A stretch of DNA of 42,329 bases from Deltaproteobacteria bacterium (GTDB lineage Bacteria > Myxococcota_A > Polyangia > Polyangiales > Ga0077539), in NCBI GenBank assembly GCA_016218725.1, contig JACRDB010000041.1:1-42329 (forward strand), given 5' to 3'. Every line of letters starts with the position of its first letter. Position 1 is the stretch's first letter. A program made the position numbers and the translations under genes. Below are positions 24,534-36,450 of this stretch, one piece after another. Under the pieces are notes generated by a model, which was not told the DNA's origin, did no database searches, and was given only the letters and a program-made list of their open reading frames with translations.

Positions 24534-25580
24534 ATGAAAGACCCAATGGATCGTCGGAGCTTCCTGGGGGGCATCGCCGCGGGCGCAGCGGCGGTGACGG
24601 CGTCCCAGGAGGCCCTCGGACAGCACCGTACGGCTACGGGACCGTCGAATTTCCGCGCCACGCCCCCCGCGGGCTTCACCCCCATGACCATCCCGGGCCG
24701 CGTGGTCCGGGTCAACAAGGCCGGGAGCCTGCGCCCCGGCGGGCTCTTCCCCAGGCCCGAGGCCGCCCGGGCCATGGTCCACCGGGCCGTGCAGGAGCTC
24801 TCGGGTCAACCGGACATGGCCCAGGCCTGGAGGGCCTTCGTCCACCCGAGCGACCGGGTGGCCATCAAGGTCAATGGCCTCGGCCTGCGCAACATGTCCT
24901 CCAACAAGGAGACCGTGGAGGCCATCGTCGAGGGGGTCATCGCCGCGGGCGTCCCCGCCGCCCAGGTGTCCATCTACGAGCAGTGGGACGGGTTCCTTTC
25001 GTGTACGCGCCTCAACGCCCGGGGGCTCCCCGCGGGCGTGCGGCTCCTCACCCACGGGGGCACGCGCCTGTCGGCGGAGACCCGCGTGGCCAGCGGGCGC
25101 ACCTGGTACGCCACGGCGCTCCTGGAGGCCACCGCGGTCATCGGCGTGCCGCTCGTCAAGGACCACTCCCTGTGTGGCTTCACCGGCGCCATGAAGAACA
25201 TGACCCACGGGTCCATCAAGAACCCCGAGGCCTTCCACCGGCACCTGTGCTCGCCGCAGATCGCGGAGCTCTTCGCCCATGACGCCATCCGGTCCCGGTC
25301 CCGGCTCCACGTGATGGACGCCTTCAAGGCCCTGTACCACGGCGGCCCCCGGGACAACCCCTCGCACCGCGTGCCCTTCGAGGCCGTCATGGTCTCCACG
25401 GACCCGGTGGCCCTGGACCGCATCGGCGCGGAGATCGTGGACCAGCTCCGCACGGCCCACCATATGACCACCCTGGCCCAGCGGGGCCTGCCCCCGCGGT
25501 ACCTGGAGAGCGCCCAGACCCTCGGCCTCGGCATCTCCGACCGCGCCCGGATCGATCTCCGGGTCACCACCATGACGTGA
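24534..25580 (+). CDS. DUF362-domain protein with Tat signal
   Basis: 348 residues from ATG 24534 (GAGG 8 bases upstream); ATG 24546 is a possible alternative. Tat signal MDRRSFLGGIAAGAAAVTAS with cleavage near GQ. The DUF362 fold shows in DRVAIKVNGLG, VPLVKDHSLCGFTGAMKNMTHG and the end VSTDPVALDRIGAEIVDQLR. DUF362 proteins are poorly characterised; some carry a ferredoxin domain, which this one lacks. Exported folded through Tat, so a cofactor is likely. Monocistronic, divergent from tmk. Confidence 0.85.
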   Translation: MKDPMDRRSFLGGIAAGAAAVTASQEALGQHRTATGPSNFRATPPAGFTPMTIPGRVVRVNKAGSLRPGGLFPRPEAARAMVHRAVQELSGQPDMAQAWRAFVHPSDRVAIKVNGLGLRNMSSNKETVEAIVEGVIAAGVPAAQVSIYEQWDGFLSCTRLNARGLPAGVRLLTHGGTRLSAETRVASGRTWYATALLEATAVIGVPLVKDHSLCGFTGAMKNMTHGSIKNPEAFHRHLCSPQIAELFAHDAIRSRSRLHVMDAFKALYHGGPRDNPSHRVPFEAVMVSTDPVALDRIGAEIVDQLRTAHHMTTLAQRGLPPRYLESAQTLGLGISDRARIDLRVTTMT

Positions 25581-25650
25581 AGCCCGCGGGCGGTTGACCG
25601 CCGGGCCCCGGTGGGCCCACCATCCCGCCGTCAGACCATCGAGGTGGACG
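25581..25650 (+). promoter_or_regulatory. Two adjacent GC dyads between the DUF362 and RCC1 genes
   Basis: GGCGGT-TG-ACCGCC (25589-25602) and GGGCCC-CGGT-GGGCCC (25603-25618) sit directly side by side. The second could be a terminator stem for the DUF362 gene (no T-run); the first has TTGACC in its centre and could be an operator over a -35 box. Roles unproven. Confidence 0.25.
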
Positions 25651-26880
25651 ATGCGGCGAGCGACGATCTTCGGGTGCTTCTTCCTTGCGGTGCATGGCTG
25701 CGGCGGTGACACGCCAGGGAACCCTCCTCCCGCCACGGACAGCGGTATGGTCACCCCGGGGGACGGGATGGCCCCGCGCCCGGACGCCCTGGACCCCGGC
25801 GACGGGCGCACCGACGGGGCGGGGGTGCTGCTCTCCACGGGCCAGGCCTCCGGCTGTGTGCGCAAGGCCGACGGCACCGCGGCGTGCTGGGGCTTCAACG
25901 GCCAGGCCATCCTCGGGGACCAGAGCACCAGCACGCGCTACACCGCCGTGCCCGTCATGGGCGTCACCGAGGTGGCGGACCTGGCCATCGGGCGCTACCA
26001 CACCTGCGCCGTGCGCACGAATGGCACCGTGCTCTGCTGGGGCACCGGCCGCAATGGCCAGCTCGGCAACGGTATGCAGGCCGACAGCCCCATGCCCGTG
26101 CAGGTGGAGCTGGTCATGGACGCCGCCCGCGTCGCCGTGGGAGAGACCCACACCTGCGTCGTGCGCCGCGGAGGGGGCGTCTTCTGCTGGGGCATCAACA
26201 CCATGGGCCAGGTGGGCGACGGGACCAACTCCCAGCGCGATCGCCCCGTCATGGTCGGGGGCCCCGCGGACGCCCAGTACATCGCCGCCGGGAGGAACCA
26301 CACCTGCGTCACCCGCCGCGCGGGCGGGGTCTATTGCTGGGGCTCCAACGACCACGGGCAGCTCGGCAACGGCTCCATGGGGGGCTCCAGCGCCACCGCG
26401 GGGCTCGTCATGGCCATCACCGACGCGAGCGCCATCGCCGCCTTCGGGGACCACGCGTGCGTGGCCAGGGACACCGGCGAGGTCGCATGCTGGGGCTCCA
26501 ACGCCGGCGGCCAGCTCGGGGACGGGAGCACCATGGACCGCCCCGCCCCGGTGGGCGTGACGGGTGTCGCCATGGCCACCGGCGTCGCCGTCGGGGGCTT
26601 CCACGGCTGCGCCCGGCTCATGAACGGGCGCGTGTCGTGCTGGGGCCGCAACACCGCCGGGCAGCTCGGGGACGGCACCAACATGGCCCGCACCATGGCC
26701 GTGAGCGCCATGGGCCTCATGGACGCCGCCCAGGTCTCCGCGGGCCAGGACTTCACCTGCGCCGTCCGCGGCGGCGGCGCCGTCGTGTGCTGGGGCGCCA
26801 ACACCGCCGGACAGCTCGGTCGCGGTATGGCCGGCGGCGGTAGCGCCACGTTCTTCCCGGCCCCCGTCCTGGGGCTGTGA
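25651..26880 (+). CDS. RCC1-repeat lipoprotein
   Basis: 409 residues from ATG 25651 with GAGGTGG a few bases upstream. Lipobox AVHGCGG, a short Pro/Asp linker, then seven RCC1-type blades of the form HTCAVRxxGTVxCWGxNxxGQLGDG spaced about 50 residues apart. Each blade carries a Cys pair around the strand, suggesting a disulfide-fixed propeller typical of myxobacterial surface proteins. Function unknown; surface binding is inferred. Shares GTGA with the following membrane glycosyltransferase, so the two are co-translated. Confidence 0.88.
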   Translation: MRRATIFGCFFLAVHGCGGDTPGNPPPATDSGMVTPGDGMAPRPDALDPGDGRTDGAGVLLSTGQASGCVRKADGTAACWGFNGQAILGDQSTSTRYTAVPVMGVTEVADLAIGRYHTCAVRTNGTVLCWGTGRNGQLGNGMQADSPMPVQVELVMDAARVAVGETHTCVVRRGGGVFCWGINTMGQVGDGTNSQRDRPVMVGGPADAQYIAAGRNHTCVTRRAGGVYCWGSNDHGQLGNGSMGGSSATAGLVMAITDASAIAAFGDHACVARDTGEVACWGSNAGGQLGDGSTMDRPAPVGVTGVAMATGVAVGGFHGCARLMNGRVSCWGRNTAGQLGDGTNMARTMAVSAMGLMDAAQVSAGQDFTCAVRGGGAVVCWGANTAGQLGRGMAGGGSATFFPAPVLGL

Positions 26881-28385
26881 CGCGCCGCCGCCCGCTCCCG
26901 CCAGGGCGCTGGTGGCTCGCGCTCGTCGCCATCCCTTCGCTGCTCGCTCTCCACCTCGGGTGGCTCGGCGCAGCCCCCAACCCCGCCGGTGACGAAGGCA
27001 ACTGGGCCCTCCTGGGCCTCGCGGCCTCGCGCGGGGAGGCTTTCGCCCTGCCCCCCGAGGCGCGCTTCGTCACCACGCTCTTCGCGCGCTGCATCGGGTG
27101 GAGCTTCCAGCTCCTCGGGCCCTCCTGGGCCTCCGCAAGAATCGTCCCCGCCCTCGCCGTGGTCCTCGGCGCCGCGGGCCTCGGGGCCGCGCTGGCCACC
27201 GCAGGGAGGCCCCGCGAGGGCGCCGTCCTCGCGCTCGCCGTGGCCCTGCACCCCTGGGGCGTGGCCTGGGGCCGCACCGTGTCCGTCCCCTACGCCCTGC
27301 CCTATGTGCTCACCCTCCTCGGCGCCGTCGCGCTCTGGAGGGCCTCCCTCGCGCCCTCCCGGAGCCGCGCCTTCGGGTGGTGCCTGGGAGCGTCCCAGGC
27401 CCTGGGTCTCGCTCTCCAGGGCTCGCCCCTGGCGCTCACGGCCGCCCTCGCGGGGTGCGTTACGCTCGCGCTGGAGCCCTCCTGGAGGCGCCCCTGGAAG
27501 ACCCCGGAGGGTGCCCTCGCGGCCCTCCTCGGAGCCCTCCACGCCCTGCCCCTGGCGCTCTCGGCGGCGACCGTGCAGCACGCCTCGCCCCCCGTCGGGG
27601 CCCCACCGGAGCCCCTCCTCGCGCGCCTCGCGAGCTACGCAAACGGCGCCCTGGGGGGCGTCTCCGGCGAGGCCACGGTGCGCCACTTCGCCGGGAGCCA
27701 CCGCGCCGCCTGGGCCCTCTCCACCCTCGCGGCCCTGGGTCTCCTCGGCGGCGTCCTCCGACCGAGGGACCCCCTCGGGCGCCACGCCCTTCGCTGGCTC
27801 GGCGTCTCCGCGCTGACGCTCCCGGCGCTCCTTTACAGCACCCGAGCGTGGCACCTGCCCACCGTGGACACCGACCGCTACGCCTTCGTGTTCGCCGCCC
27901 CGATGGCGCTCTGCGTCGCGTGCGTACCCTGGGACCCCAGGGGGCGCGCTGCGGTCGCCCTGGCCGCGCTCCTCTGGGGCGCCGGGAGCCTGCGCCTGGC
28001 CGCTCACTTCGCCTTCGGGGGCGCGCCGGACCGGGGGCTCTCCGCCTGGGACGGCGGGCCCTACCGCGGCTGGCAGCCCCTGGAGGGCCACCTCCCGCTC
28101 CCGGACACCCTCCGCGAGGCCGCCCTCGACGACGCCCGGGGCCTCCCGGTCGCCCTGGTCTACGACGACTACGCGTTTCACGCCGTGCGCTTCCCAAACG
28201 CCGTCGCGGGCGATCATCGCGCCACCCACCGCCTCGGGGCCCTCGCCCCGGTCCCCGGCCGCCGCTCCTACGCGGTCACCTTCACGGCCGCACCCTCCCA
28301 ACCTGTAACTGGTCGGATTGTAAGAATATTTCGCCATCCCGACGGGAGCCCGTGGTGTGCCCTCCGGGCGTTGGAGGGGCTGTGA
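26877..28385 (+). CDS. Integral membrane glycosyltransferase-like protein (GT39/PMT-related)
   Basis: 502 residues from GTG 26877. About ten to twelve hydrophobic helices. An early luminal motif GDEGNWALLGLAASRGE follows the first helix, in the place of the DE motif of lipid-linked glycosyltransferases such as ArnT and PMT_2 proteins. A C-terminal soluble region includes ALVYDDYAFHAVRFPN. It probably uses a polyprenyl-phosphate sugar to glycosylate an exported target; the RCC1 lipoprotein translated with it is an obvious candidate, but that is speculation. Confidence 0.65.
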   Translation: MTRRRPLPPGRWWLALVAIPSLLALHLGWLGAAPNPAGDEGNWALLGLAASRGEAFALPPEARFVTTLFARCIGWSFQLLGPSWASARIVPALAVVLGAAGLGAALATAGRPREGAVLALAVALHPWGVAWGRTVSVPYALPYVLTLLGAVALWRASLAPSRSRAFGWCLGASQALGLALQGSPLALTAALAGCVTLALEPSWRRPWKTPEGALAALLGALHALPLALSAATVQHASPPVGAPPEPLLARLASYANGALGGVSGEATVRHFAGSHRAAWALSTLAALGLLGGVLRPRDPLGRHALRWLGVSALTLPALLYSTRAWHLPTVDTDRYAFVFAAPMALCVACVPWDPRGRAAVALAALLWGAGSLRLAAHFAFGGAPDRGLSAWDGGPYRGWQPLEGHLPLPDTLREAALDDARGLPVALVYDDYAFHAVRFPNAVAGDHRATHRLGALAPVPGRRSYAVTFTAAPSQPVTGRIVRIFRHPDGSPWCALRALEGL

Positions 28386-28440
28386 CAGAATATGTCACCG
28401 CGAAGTTTTCCCGGGGGGACCGGGTGGGGTAAGACTCGGC

Positions 28441-30786
28441 ATGGTGAGCGTTCAACAACCGGAGCTGTTCGCGCCGGAGCCGGTGACGACTCCGGGGATG
28501 TACTGCGAGGTGGCGGTGCCGCTGCCCGTGCGGGGGTGTTTCACCTACGGCGTCCCCGCGGGGATGATGAAGCACGTCTCGCCCGGGGTGAGGGTGGTGG
28601 TGCCCTTCAAGGGCCAGCGGCTGGTGGGCTACGTGGTGTCCGTGGACGCCGCGGTGCCGGAGGGGCTGACGGCCTCGCAGGTGAGGCCGATCTTCCATCT
28701 GTTGGAGGCCGAGCCGGTGTTCCCGGAGGACCTCCTGCGGTTCCTGAAGGAGGCGGCGGAGTACTACCTCCACCCGCTCGGGGAGGTGCTCCGCTCGGCG
28801 GCCCCGGCGGTGGAGAAGCGCGCCGGGAGGGACCCCCACGGGGGACCACCGGGTGCCCGGGGGGACACCATGAAGGCCCGCTGGACCCGCGTCCACGAGG
28901 AGACCTACGTGCAGCTCGCGCCGTCACCCCCCGACGGCGCCGCTGCCCCGCCAAAGGCGCGGGGGGACAAGCAGGCGCAGATCCTCGCCATCCTCGCGGC
29001 GCGCACCGAGGTGTCCATGGCGGAGCTGCGTCAGCAGGTGAAGGAGCCCCGCGCCGCGGTGGAGTCGCTGCGCAACCGTGGGATGGTGGCGCTGGAGCGC
29101 CGGGAGGTGCCCGACGACCCGTTCTTCGGCGCGCCGGTGCCGCGGGACGCACCCCCGGAGCTCAACGACGCGCAGAGGGACGCCGTGGAGGCCATCGTGG
29201 GCGCCCTCACGCACCGCGAGCGGGCGACCTTCATGCTGCACGGGATCACCGGGAGCGGCAAGACCGAGGTGTACCTCCGGGCCATGGCCGCCGCCCAGGC
29301 CGCCAACAAGGGCGCCCTCCTCCTCCTGCCGGAGATCGCCTTGACGCCGCAGCTCGTGGCGCGCTACCGGGCGCGCTTCGGGGACAACCTCGCGGTGCTC
29401 CACTCGGGCCTGCGGGACAACGACCGCCACGCCATGTGGAAGAAGCTCCACCGCGGCGAGTGCCGCGTCGCCATCGGCGCCCGCAGCGCCATCTTCGCGC
29501 CGGTGAGGGACCTCGGGCTCGTGGTTGTGGACGAGGAGCACGACGCGTCCTTCAAGCAGGACGACCACTTCCGGTACCACGGCCGGGACCTCGCCCTCCT
29601 GCGCGCCCACCGCGCGGGCGTGGTGTGCGTGTTGGGCAGCGCCACGCCCTCGGTGGAGAGCTACCACGCGGCGATGGAGGGGAGGTACCGCCTCCTGCAC
29701 CTGCCGCACCGCGCCACCCAGGCCACGCTGCCGGACATAGAGATTGTGGACCTGAAGCGCGTGGGCCCAAAGGGCCCCACGGGGCACGAGCTCCTGTCGC
29801 TCCCGCTGGTGCGCGCCCTCGGGACCGCGCTGGCCCGTAAGGAGCAGGCGATCCTGTTCTTGAACCGCCGGGGCTTTGCGCCCAGCGTGCGGTGCCTGCG
29901 CTGCGACGTGGCGCTGGAGTGCCCCTCGTGCAGCGTGGCGCTGGTGCTGCACCGCCGGGAGGGGGCCCTGCGGTGCCACTACTGTGACTTCAAGGCGCCC
30001 TTCGCCGGGGCGTGCATCACCTGCGGGTGCACGGAGCTGGCGCTCCTCGGGGTGGGCACGGAGAAGCTGGAGCACGCGCTGGTGGCGTCGTTCCCGGCCG
30101 CGCGCATCGGGCGCCTGGACCGCGACGTGGCCTCGGGCCTGGGCGCCGAGGAGGTGCTGGCCAGGCTCCGCCGCGGGGACCTGGACATCCTCGTGGGCAC
30201 CCAGATGGTCACCAAGGGCCACGACATCCCGAGGGTGACCCTCGTCGGTGTGATCAACGCCGACGCGGCGCTGGCCTTCCCGGACTTCCGCGCGACGGAG
30301 CGGACCTTCCAGCTGCTGGCGCAGGTGTCCGGCCGCGCCGGGAGGCGCGAGCTCCCGGGGCGGGTGCTCATCCAGACGTGGCAGCCCGAGCACCCGGTGC
30401 TCCGGAGGGCCCGCACCCACGATTTCCTAGGCTTCTACGAGGACGAGGTCGCCGGTCGGCAGGAGCTCGGCTACCCCCCCTTCGGGCGCCTCGCCGCGCT
30501 CAAGATGGACGGCCCGGAGGACCCGAAGCTCCAGGCCCAGGTGGCCTCGCTGGATGACTTCCTGCGCGCGATGCCCGAGGTGATCGACGGGGCCGTGAAG
30601 GTGCTGGGACCGGCGCCGTCGCCCATCGAGCGGATCCGCGGGCGCTTCCGGATGCAGTTTCTGCTGCGAGCGTCGGAGCGGCCGCCGCTGCGCCGGGTGC
30701 TCGCCAGGGTGGTCGGGGCCCTGGACGATTTCACCCGCGACGAGGTGCGCCTGGCGCTCGACGTGGACCCGATGAACATGCTCTGA
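28441..30786 (+). CDS. priA: Primosomal protein N', replication restart DNA helicase
   Basis: 781 residues from ATG 28441. N-terminal 3'-DNA-binding domain (VAVPLPVRGCFTYGVPAG), winged helix region, then the helicase core: Walker A GITGSGKTEVYLRA, Walker B VVDEEHDASFKQDD with RYHGRD, motif III GSATPS, and the zinc-binding insert CLRC...CPSC...CHYC...CITCGC. Motif V/VI text TQMVTKGHDI and QVSGRAGR. It reloads the replisome at stalled forks. Complete and normal in length. The last 83 or so bases recur twice further on (see repeats), so this gene's 3' end looks like an integration target. Confidence 0.97.
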   Translation: MVSVQQPELFAPEPVTTPGMYCEVAVPLPVRGCFTYGVPAGMMKHVSPGVRVVVPFKGQRLVGYVVSVDAAVPEGLTASQVRPIFHLLEAEPVFPEDLLRFLKEAAEYYLHPLGEVLRSAAPAVEKRAGRDPHGGPPGARGDTMKARWTRVHEETYVQLAPSPPDGAAAPPKARGDKQAQILAILAARTEVSMAELRQQVKEPRAAVESLRNRGMVALERREVPDDPFFGAPVPRDAPPELNDAQRDAVEAIVGALTHRERATFMLHGITGSGKTEVYLRAMAAAQAANKGALLLLPEIALTPQLVARYRARFGDNLAVLHSGLRDNDRHAMWKKLHRGECRVAIGARSAIFAPVRDLGLVVVDEEHDASFKQDDHFRYHGRDLALLRAHRAGVVCVLGSATPSVESYHAAMEGRYRLLHLPHRATQATLPDIEIVDLKRVGPKGPTGHELLSLPLVRALGTALARKEQAILFLNRRGFAPSVRCLRCDVALECPSCSVALVLHRREGALRCHYCDFKAPFAGACITCGCTELALLGVGTEKLEHALVASFPAARIGRLDRDVASGLGAEEVLARLRRGDLDILVGTQMVTKGHDIPRVTLVGVINADAALAFPDFRATERTFQLLAQVSGRAGRRELPGRVLIQTWQPEHPVLRRARTHDFLGFYEDEVAGRQELGYPPFGRLAALKMDGPEDPKLQAQVASLDDFLRAMPEVIDGAVKVLGPAPSPIERIRGRFRMQFLLRASERPPLRRVLARVVGALDDFTRDEVRLALDVDPMNML

Positions 30787-30793
30787 TCCGGCG
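30704..30793 (+). repeat. Direct repeat copy 1: 3' end of priA
   Basis: Last 83 bases of priA plus TCCGGCG. Identical to 38451-38540 except one base (C at 30783, T at 38530), and a diverged match to 36331-36422. Encodes the priA terminus RVVGALDDFTRDEVRLALDV followed by DPMNML. Confidence 0.9.
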
Positions 30794-33318
<2,525 letters not shown>

Positions 33319-33353
33319 CGCAACACACCAACGGAAGAGAGAGGTATTCGATC

Positions 33354-34766
33354 ATGGCCAGTTCAGAGAAGCCCACCGCCATCGACGACCAGAAGCCGTC
33401 GATGAGCCTCGGCACCGCCGCCGCGCGCAACCTCGCGACGACCACCAAGTCCCCGCCGCAGATGCAGGGCATCACGTCGCGGTGGCTGCTCAAGCTCCTG
33501 CCCTGGGTGCAGGTGTCGGGCGGCGTGTTCCGCGTGAACCGGAGGCTCTCGTACGCCGTGGGCGACGGCCGGGTGACCTTCACCAACGTCGGCGCGAAGG
33601 TGCGGGTCATCCCGCAGGAGCTCTGTGAGCTGCCGATCCTGCGAGGCTTCGAGGACGGCGAGGTGCTCGCGGCGCTCGCCGACCGCTTCGTGCAGCGCGA
33701 CATCGAGGTCGGCGGCGTGATCGTGGCGGCGGGCGCCGCGGCGGAGTCCATCTGCCTCATCGCGCGCGGCAAGGTCGAGCGCGTGGGCCCGGGCAAGTAC
33801 GGCGACCTCGCGACCCTCGACGTCCTGGCCGACGGCGACCATTTCAGCTACCAGGCCGTCCTGGCCACGGGCGACGTGTGGTCGTTCACGGCCCGGGCCG
33901 TCACGCCGTGCACGGTGCTCATCCTCGAGCAGCGCGCGTTCGAGGAGGTGCTCGCGCAGTCGGCGTCGCTCCAGAGGCACGTCGAGCGCTTCAAGGCGCG
34001 CGCGAGGAGGCCGCAGGACAAGGTCGGCGAGGCCGCGATCGAGGTCCTGGCCGGACACAAGGGCGAGTCGGCGCTGCCCGGGACCTTCGTTGACTATGAG
34101 CTCGCCCCGCGCGAGTACGAGCTCAGCGTGGCGCAGACGGTGCTGCAGATTCACACCCGCGTCGCCGACCTGTTCAACCAGCCGATGAACCAGACCGAGG
34201 AGCAGTTGCGGCTCACCATCGAGGCCCTGCGCGAGCGGCAGGAGCACGAAATGATCAACAACCGCGAGATCGGCCTCCTGCACAACGCCGACCTCAGGCA
34301 GCGCATCCACACCCGCAGCGGGCCGCCCACGCCTGACGACATGGACGAGCTCCTCGCGCTCGTGTGGAAGGACCCGAGCTTCTTCCTCGCGCACCCGCGC
34401 ACCATCGCGGCCTTCGGCCAGGAGTGCACCCGCCGCGGCGTGTACCCGACGCACACGGACGTCAATGGCAACAAGGTCCCGGCGTGGCGCGGAGTGCCGA
34501 TCTTCCCGTGCAGCAAGATCCCCGTCAGTGACACGCGCACGAGCTCGATCCTCCTCCTGCGCACGGGCGCGGAGAAGCAGGGCGTGGTGGGGTTGCACCA
34601 GGCGGGCATCCCCGACGAGGTTCAGCCGAGCCTCTCGGTGCGGTTCATGGGCATCAACGACAAGGCCGTGATGTCGTACCTGGTGAGCGCGTACTACTCC
34701 GTCGCGGTGCTCGTCCCCGACGCGCTCGCGGTGCTCGATGACGTCGAGACCGGACGGCACGGCTGA
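33354..34766 (+). CDS. Family 2B encapsulin shell protein A (HK97 fold with cNMP-binding-like insertion)
   Basis: 470 residues from ATG 33354 with AGAGAGAGG upstream. N-arm [15 protein letters not shown] (18-32), then [20 protein letters not shown] and [12 protein letters not shown], the Family 2 shell signature. Residues about 95-215 are a cyclic-nucleotide-binding-like domain, which often causes such genes to be labelled Crp/Fnr regulators or EshA-like. The C-terminal part ([59 protein letters not shown]) is the HK97-type shell core. No helix-turn-helix is present. The insertion has WSFTARA where nucleotide binders have RSA/RAA after GE, so it lacks the usual phosphate-binding Arg. Predicted to form a protein compartment around the synthase. 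Confidence 0.9.
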   Translation: MASSEKPTAIDDQKPSMSLGTAAARNLATTTKSPPQMQGITSRWLLKLLPWVQVSGGVFRVNRRLSYAVGDGRVTFTNVGAKVRVIPQELCELPILRGFEDGEVLAALADRFVQRDIEVGGVIVAAGAAAESICLIARGKVERVGPGKYGDLATLDVLADGDHFSYQAVLATGDVWSFTARAVTPCTVLILEQRAFEEVLAQSASLQRHVERFKARARRPQDKVGEAAIEVLAGHKGESALPGTFVDYELAPREYELSVAQTVLQIHTRVADLFNQPMNQTEEQLRLTIEALRERQEHEMINNREIGLLHNADLRQRIHTRSGPPTPDDMDELLALVWKDPSFFLAHPRTIAAFGQECTRRGVYPTHTDVNGNKVPAWRGVPIFPCSKIPVSDTRTSSILLLRTGAEKQGVVGLHQAGIPDEVQPSLSVRFMGINDKAVMSYLVSAYYSVAVLVPDALAVLDDVETGRHG

Positions 34767-34775
34767 GCTGTGGCG

Positions 34776-36170
34776 ATGACCTCGACCCTCCCTGACGACG
34801 GCGCGCGTCTGCAGACGAGCCTCGGCACCGCCGCCGCGCGCAACCTCGCGACCACGACCAAGTCCCCGCCGCAGATGCAGGGGATCGCTCCGCGGTGGCT
34901 GCTCAAGCTCCTGCCCTGGGTGCAGGTGTCGGGCGGCGTCTTCCGCGTGAACCGGAGGCTCACCTACGGGGTGGGCGACGGCGTCTTCTCCTTCACCCGC
35001 GTCGGCGCGAGCGCGCGGATCATCCCTCGGGAGCTCTGCGAGCTGCCCGCGCTCCGCGGCTTCGAGGACGACGCGGTGCTGGAAGAGCTCGCGGACAAGT
35101 TCGTGCAGCGCGAGTTCAAGCCCGGTGACGTGATCGTCGAAGCCGGCACCCCCTCGGACGCGCTCTACGTCATCGTCGAGGGCAAGGTCGAGAGACTGAG
35201 CACGGGCAAGTACGGCGATCCGATCGTTCTGAATGTCCTGGGCGACGGCGACTACTTCGTTCGCCTCGATCCCCGCGAGGCCGAAGACACCTGGGCGTTC
35301 ACCGCCCGGTGCCTCACCCCGTGTACGATTCTCACGCTCCAGCGCCGGGTCTTCGAAGACGTGATGGGCGAGTCTGAGGCCCTCCGGGTGCACTTCGAGA
35401 GGTTCGTGGCCCGTGCGCGAAAGGCGCAGGACAGAGACGGTCAGGCGGCCATCCAGCTGTCCGCGGGACACAAGGGTGAGGCCGAGCTGCCGGGCACCTT
35501 CGTCGACTACGAGGCCCACCCCCGCGAGTACGAGCTCAGCGTGGCGCAAACGATCCTGCGGGTCCACACGCGGGTGGTGGACCTCTACAACGACCCGATG
35601 AACCAGCTCAAGGAGCAGCTCCGGCTCACGATCGAGGCGATCCGCGAGACGCAGGAGCGCGAGCTGATCAACAACCCGGAGTTCGGGCTGCTTCACAACG
35701 CAGACCCCAGGCAGCGCCTCCAGACGCGCAACGGCCCTCCCTCCCCCGACGACCTCGACGAGCTCTTGAGCCGCCGCCGGAAGCCCCGGTTCTTTCTCGC
35801 GCACCCGCGCACGATCGCGGCCTTCGGCCGGGAGTGCAGTCGCCTGGGGGTCTATCCCCAGACGGTCGAGGTGAATGACACGGCCGTGCGCTCGTGGCGG
35901 GGTGTCCCGCTGCTCCCGTGCGACAAGATCCCGATCACCGAGAGCGCGACGAGCTCGATCCTGCTGCTGCGCACGGGGCTGGACGACCAGGGTGTCATCG
36001 GCCTGCACCAGACGGGGATCCCCGACGAGTACGAGCCGAGCCTCAACGTGCGGTTCATGGGCATCAACGACAAGGCCGTGATGTCGTACCTGGTGAGCGC
36101 GTACTACTCCGCGGCGGTGCTGATCCCCGACGCGCTGGGCGTGCTCGACAACGTCCAGCTCGGGCGCTGA
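34776..36170 (+). CDS. Family 2B encapsulin shell protein B, paralogue of A
   Basis: 464 residues from ATG 34776; GTG 34770 would add two residues. It starts within 10 bases of the previous stop with no clear ribosome site, so coupling is likely. Same order: N-arm [15 protein letters not shown] (15-29), [20 protein letters not shown], nucleotide-binding-like insertion, shell core ending [20 protein letters not shown]. The 5' and 3' ends are almost identical to gene A at the DNA level while the insertion has diverged. A geosmin synthase followed by two such genes (called cnb in cyanobacteria) is a known arrangement. Two shells suggest a mixed two-component compartment. Confidence 0.9.
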   Translation: MTSTLPDDGARLQTSLGTAAARNLATTTKSPPQMQGIAPRWLLKLLPWVQVSGGVFRVNRRLTYGVGDGVFSFTRVGASARIIPRELCELPALRGFEDDAVLEELADKFVQREFKPGDVIVEAGTPSDALYVIVEGKVERLSTGKYGDPIVLNVLGDGDYFVRLDPREAEDTWAFTARCLTPCTILTLQRRVFEDVMGESEALRVHFERFVARARKAQDRDGQAAIQLSAGHKGEAELPGTFVDYEAHPREYELSVAQTILRVHTRVVDLYNDPMNQLKEQLRLTIEAIRETQERELINNPEFGLLHNADPRQRLQTRNGPPSPDDLDELLSRRRKPRFFLAHPRTIAAFGRECSRLGVYPQTVEVNDTAVRSWRGVPLLPCDKIPITESATSSILLLRTGLDDQGVIGLHQTGIPDEYEPSLNVRFMGINDKAVMSYLVSAYYSAAVLIPDALGVLDNVQLGR

Positions 36171-36205
36171 CCCGCCGCCGCGGTGTAGCGGGCGCCTCCC
36201 CGGGG

Positions 36206-36241
36206 CGGCGCCTTGACCGGGGCCTGGTCTGGGGGTCTACG
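36206..36241 (+). promoter_or_regulatory. Sigma-70-like promoter without an adjacent gene
   Basis: TTGACC (36213-36218), 17-base spacer, TCTACG (36236-36241), inside a block CGGCGCCTTGACCG...GGGGGTCTAC that is repeated at 40664-40699. The next plus-strand gene lies more than 2.3 kb away. The rest of 36171-36330 holds nothing I can identify. Confidence 0.45.
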
Positions 36242-36330
36242 ATCACTATCCCGGGGCTCTCGGCGGCCCGCCCCTTGATTCAAACTGCACCCAAGCTCCC
36301 TGTAGCGGGAGACGAGGCGGCCCGCGCAGA

Positions 36331-36422
36331 GGTGCTCACGAGGGTGGTCGGGGCCCGGGGATGATTTCACCCGCGAAGACGCGCGCCTGGCGCTCGACGT
36401 GGACCCGATGAACATGTTGTAG
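36331..36422 (+). repeat. Direct repeat copy 2: degenerate priA 3' end
   Basis: Matches the priA end (GGTGCTC, AGGGTGGTCGGGGCCC, GATTTCACCCGCGA, GCGCCTGGCGCTCGACGTGG, ACCCGATGAACATG) with several substitutions, one inserted base after GGGCCC that breaks the reading frame, and TAG instead of TGA at the end. It marks the junction between the geosmin cassette and the ImmA cassette. Confidence 0.85.
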
Positions 36423-36450
36423 CCCCCAACACCCAACGAGTCACGGGCGC

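Noticed and set aside
33354..36170. Two Crp/Fnr-type transcription regulators
   Set aside because: There is a nucleotide-binding-like domain but no helix-turn-helix, and both ends match Family 2 encapsulin shells.
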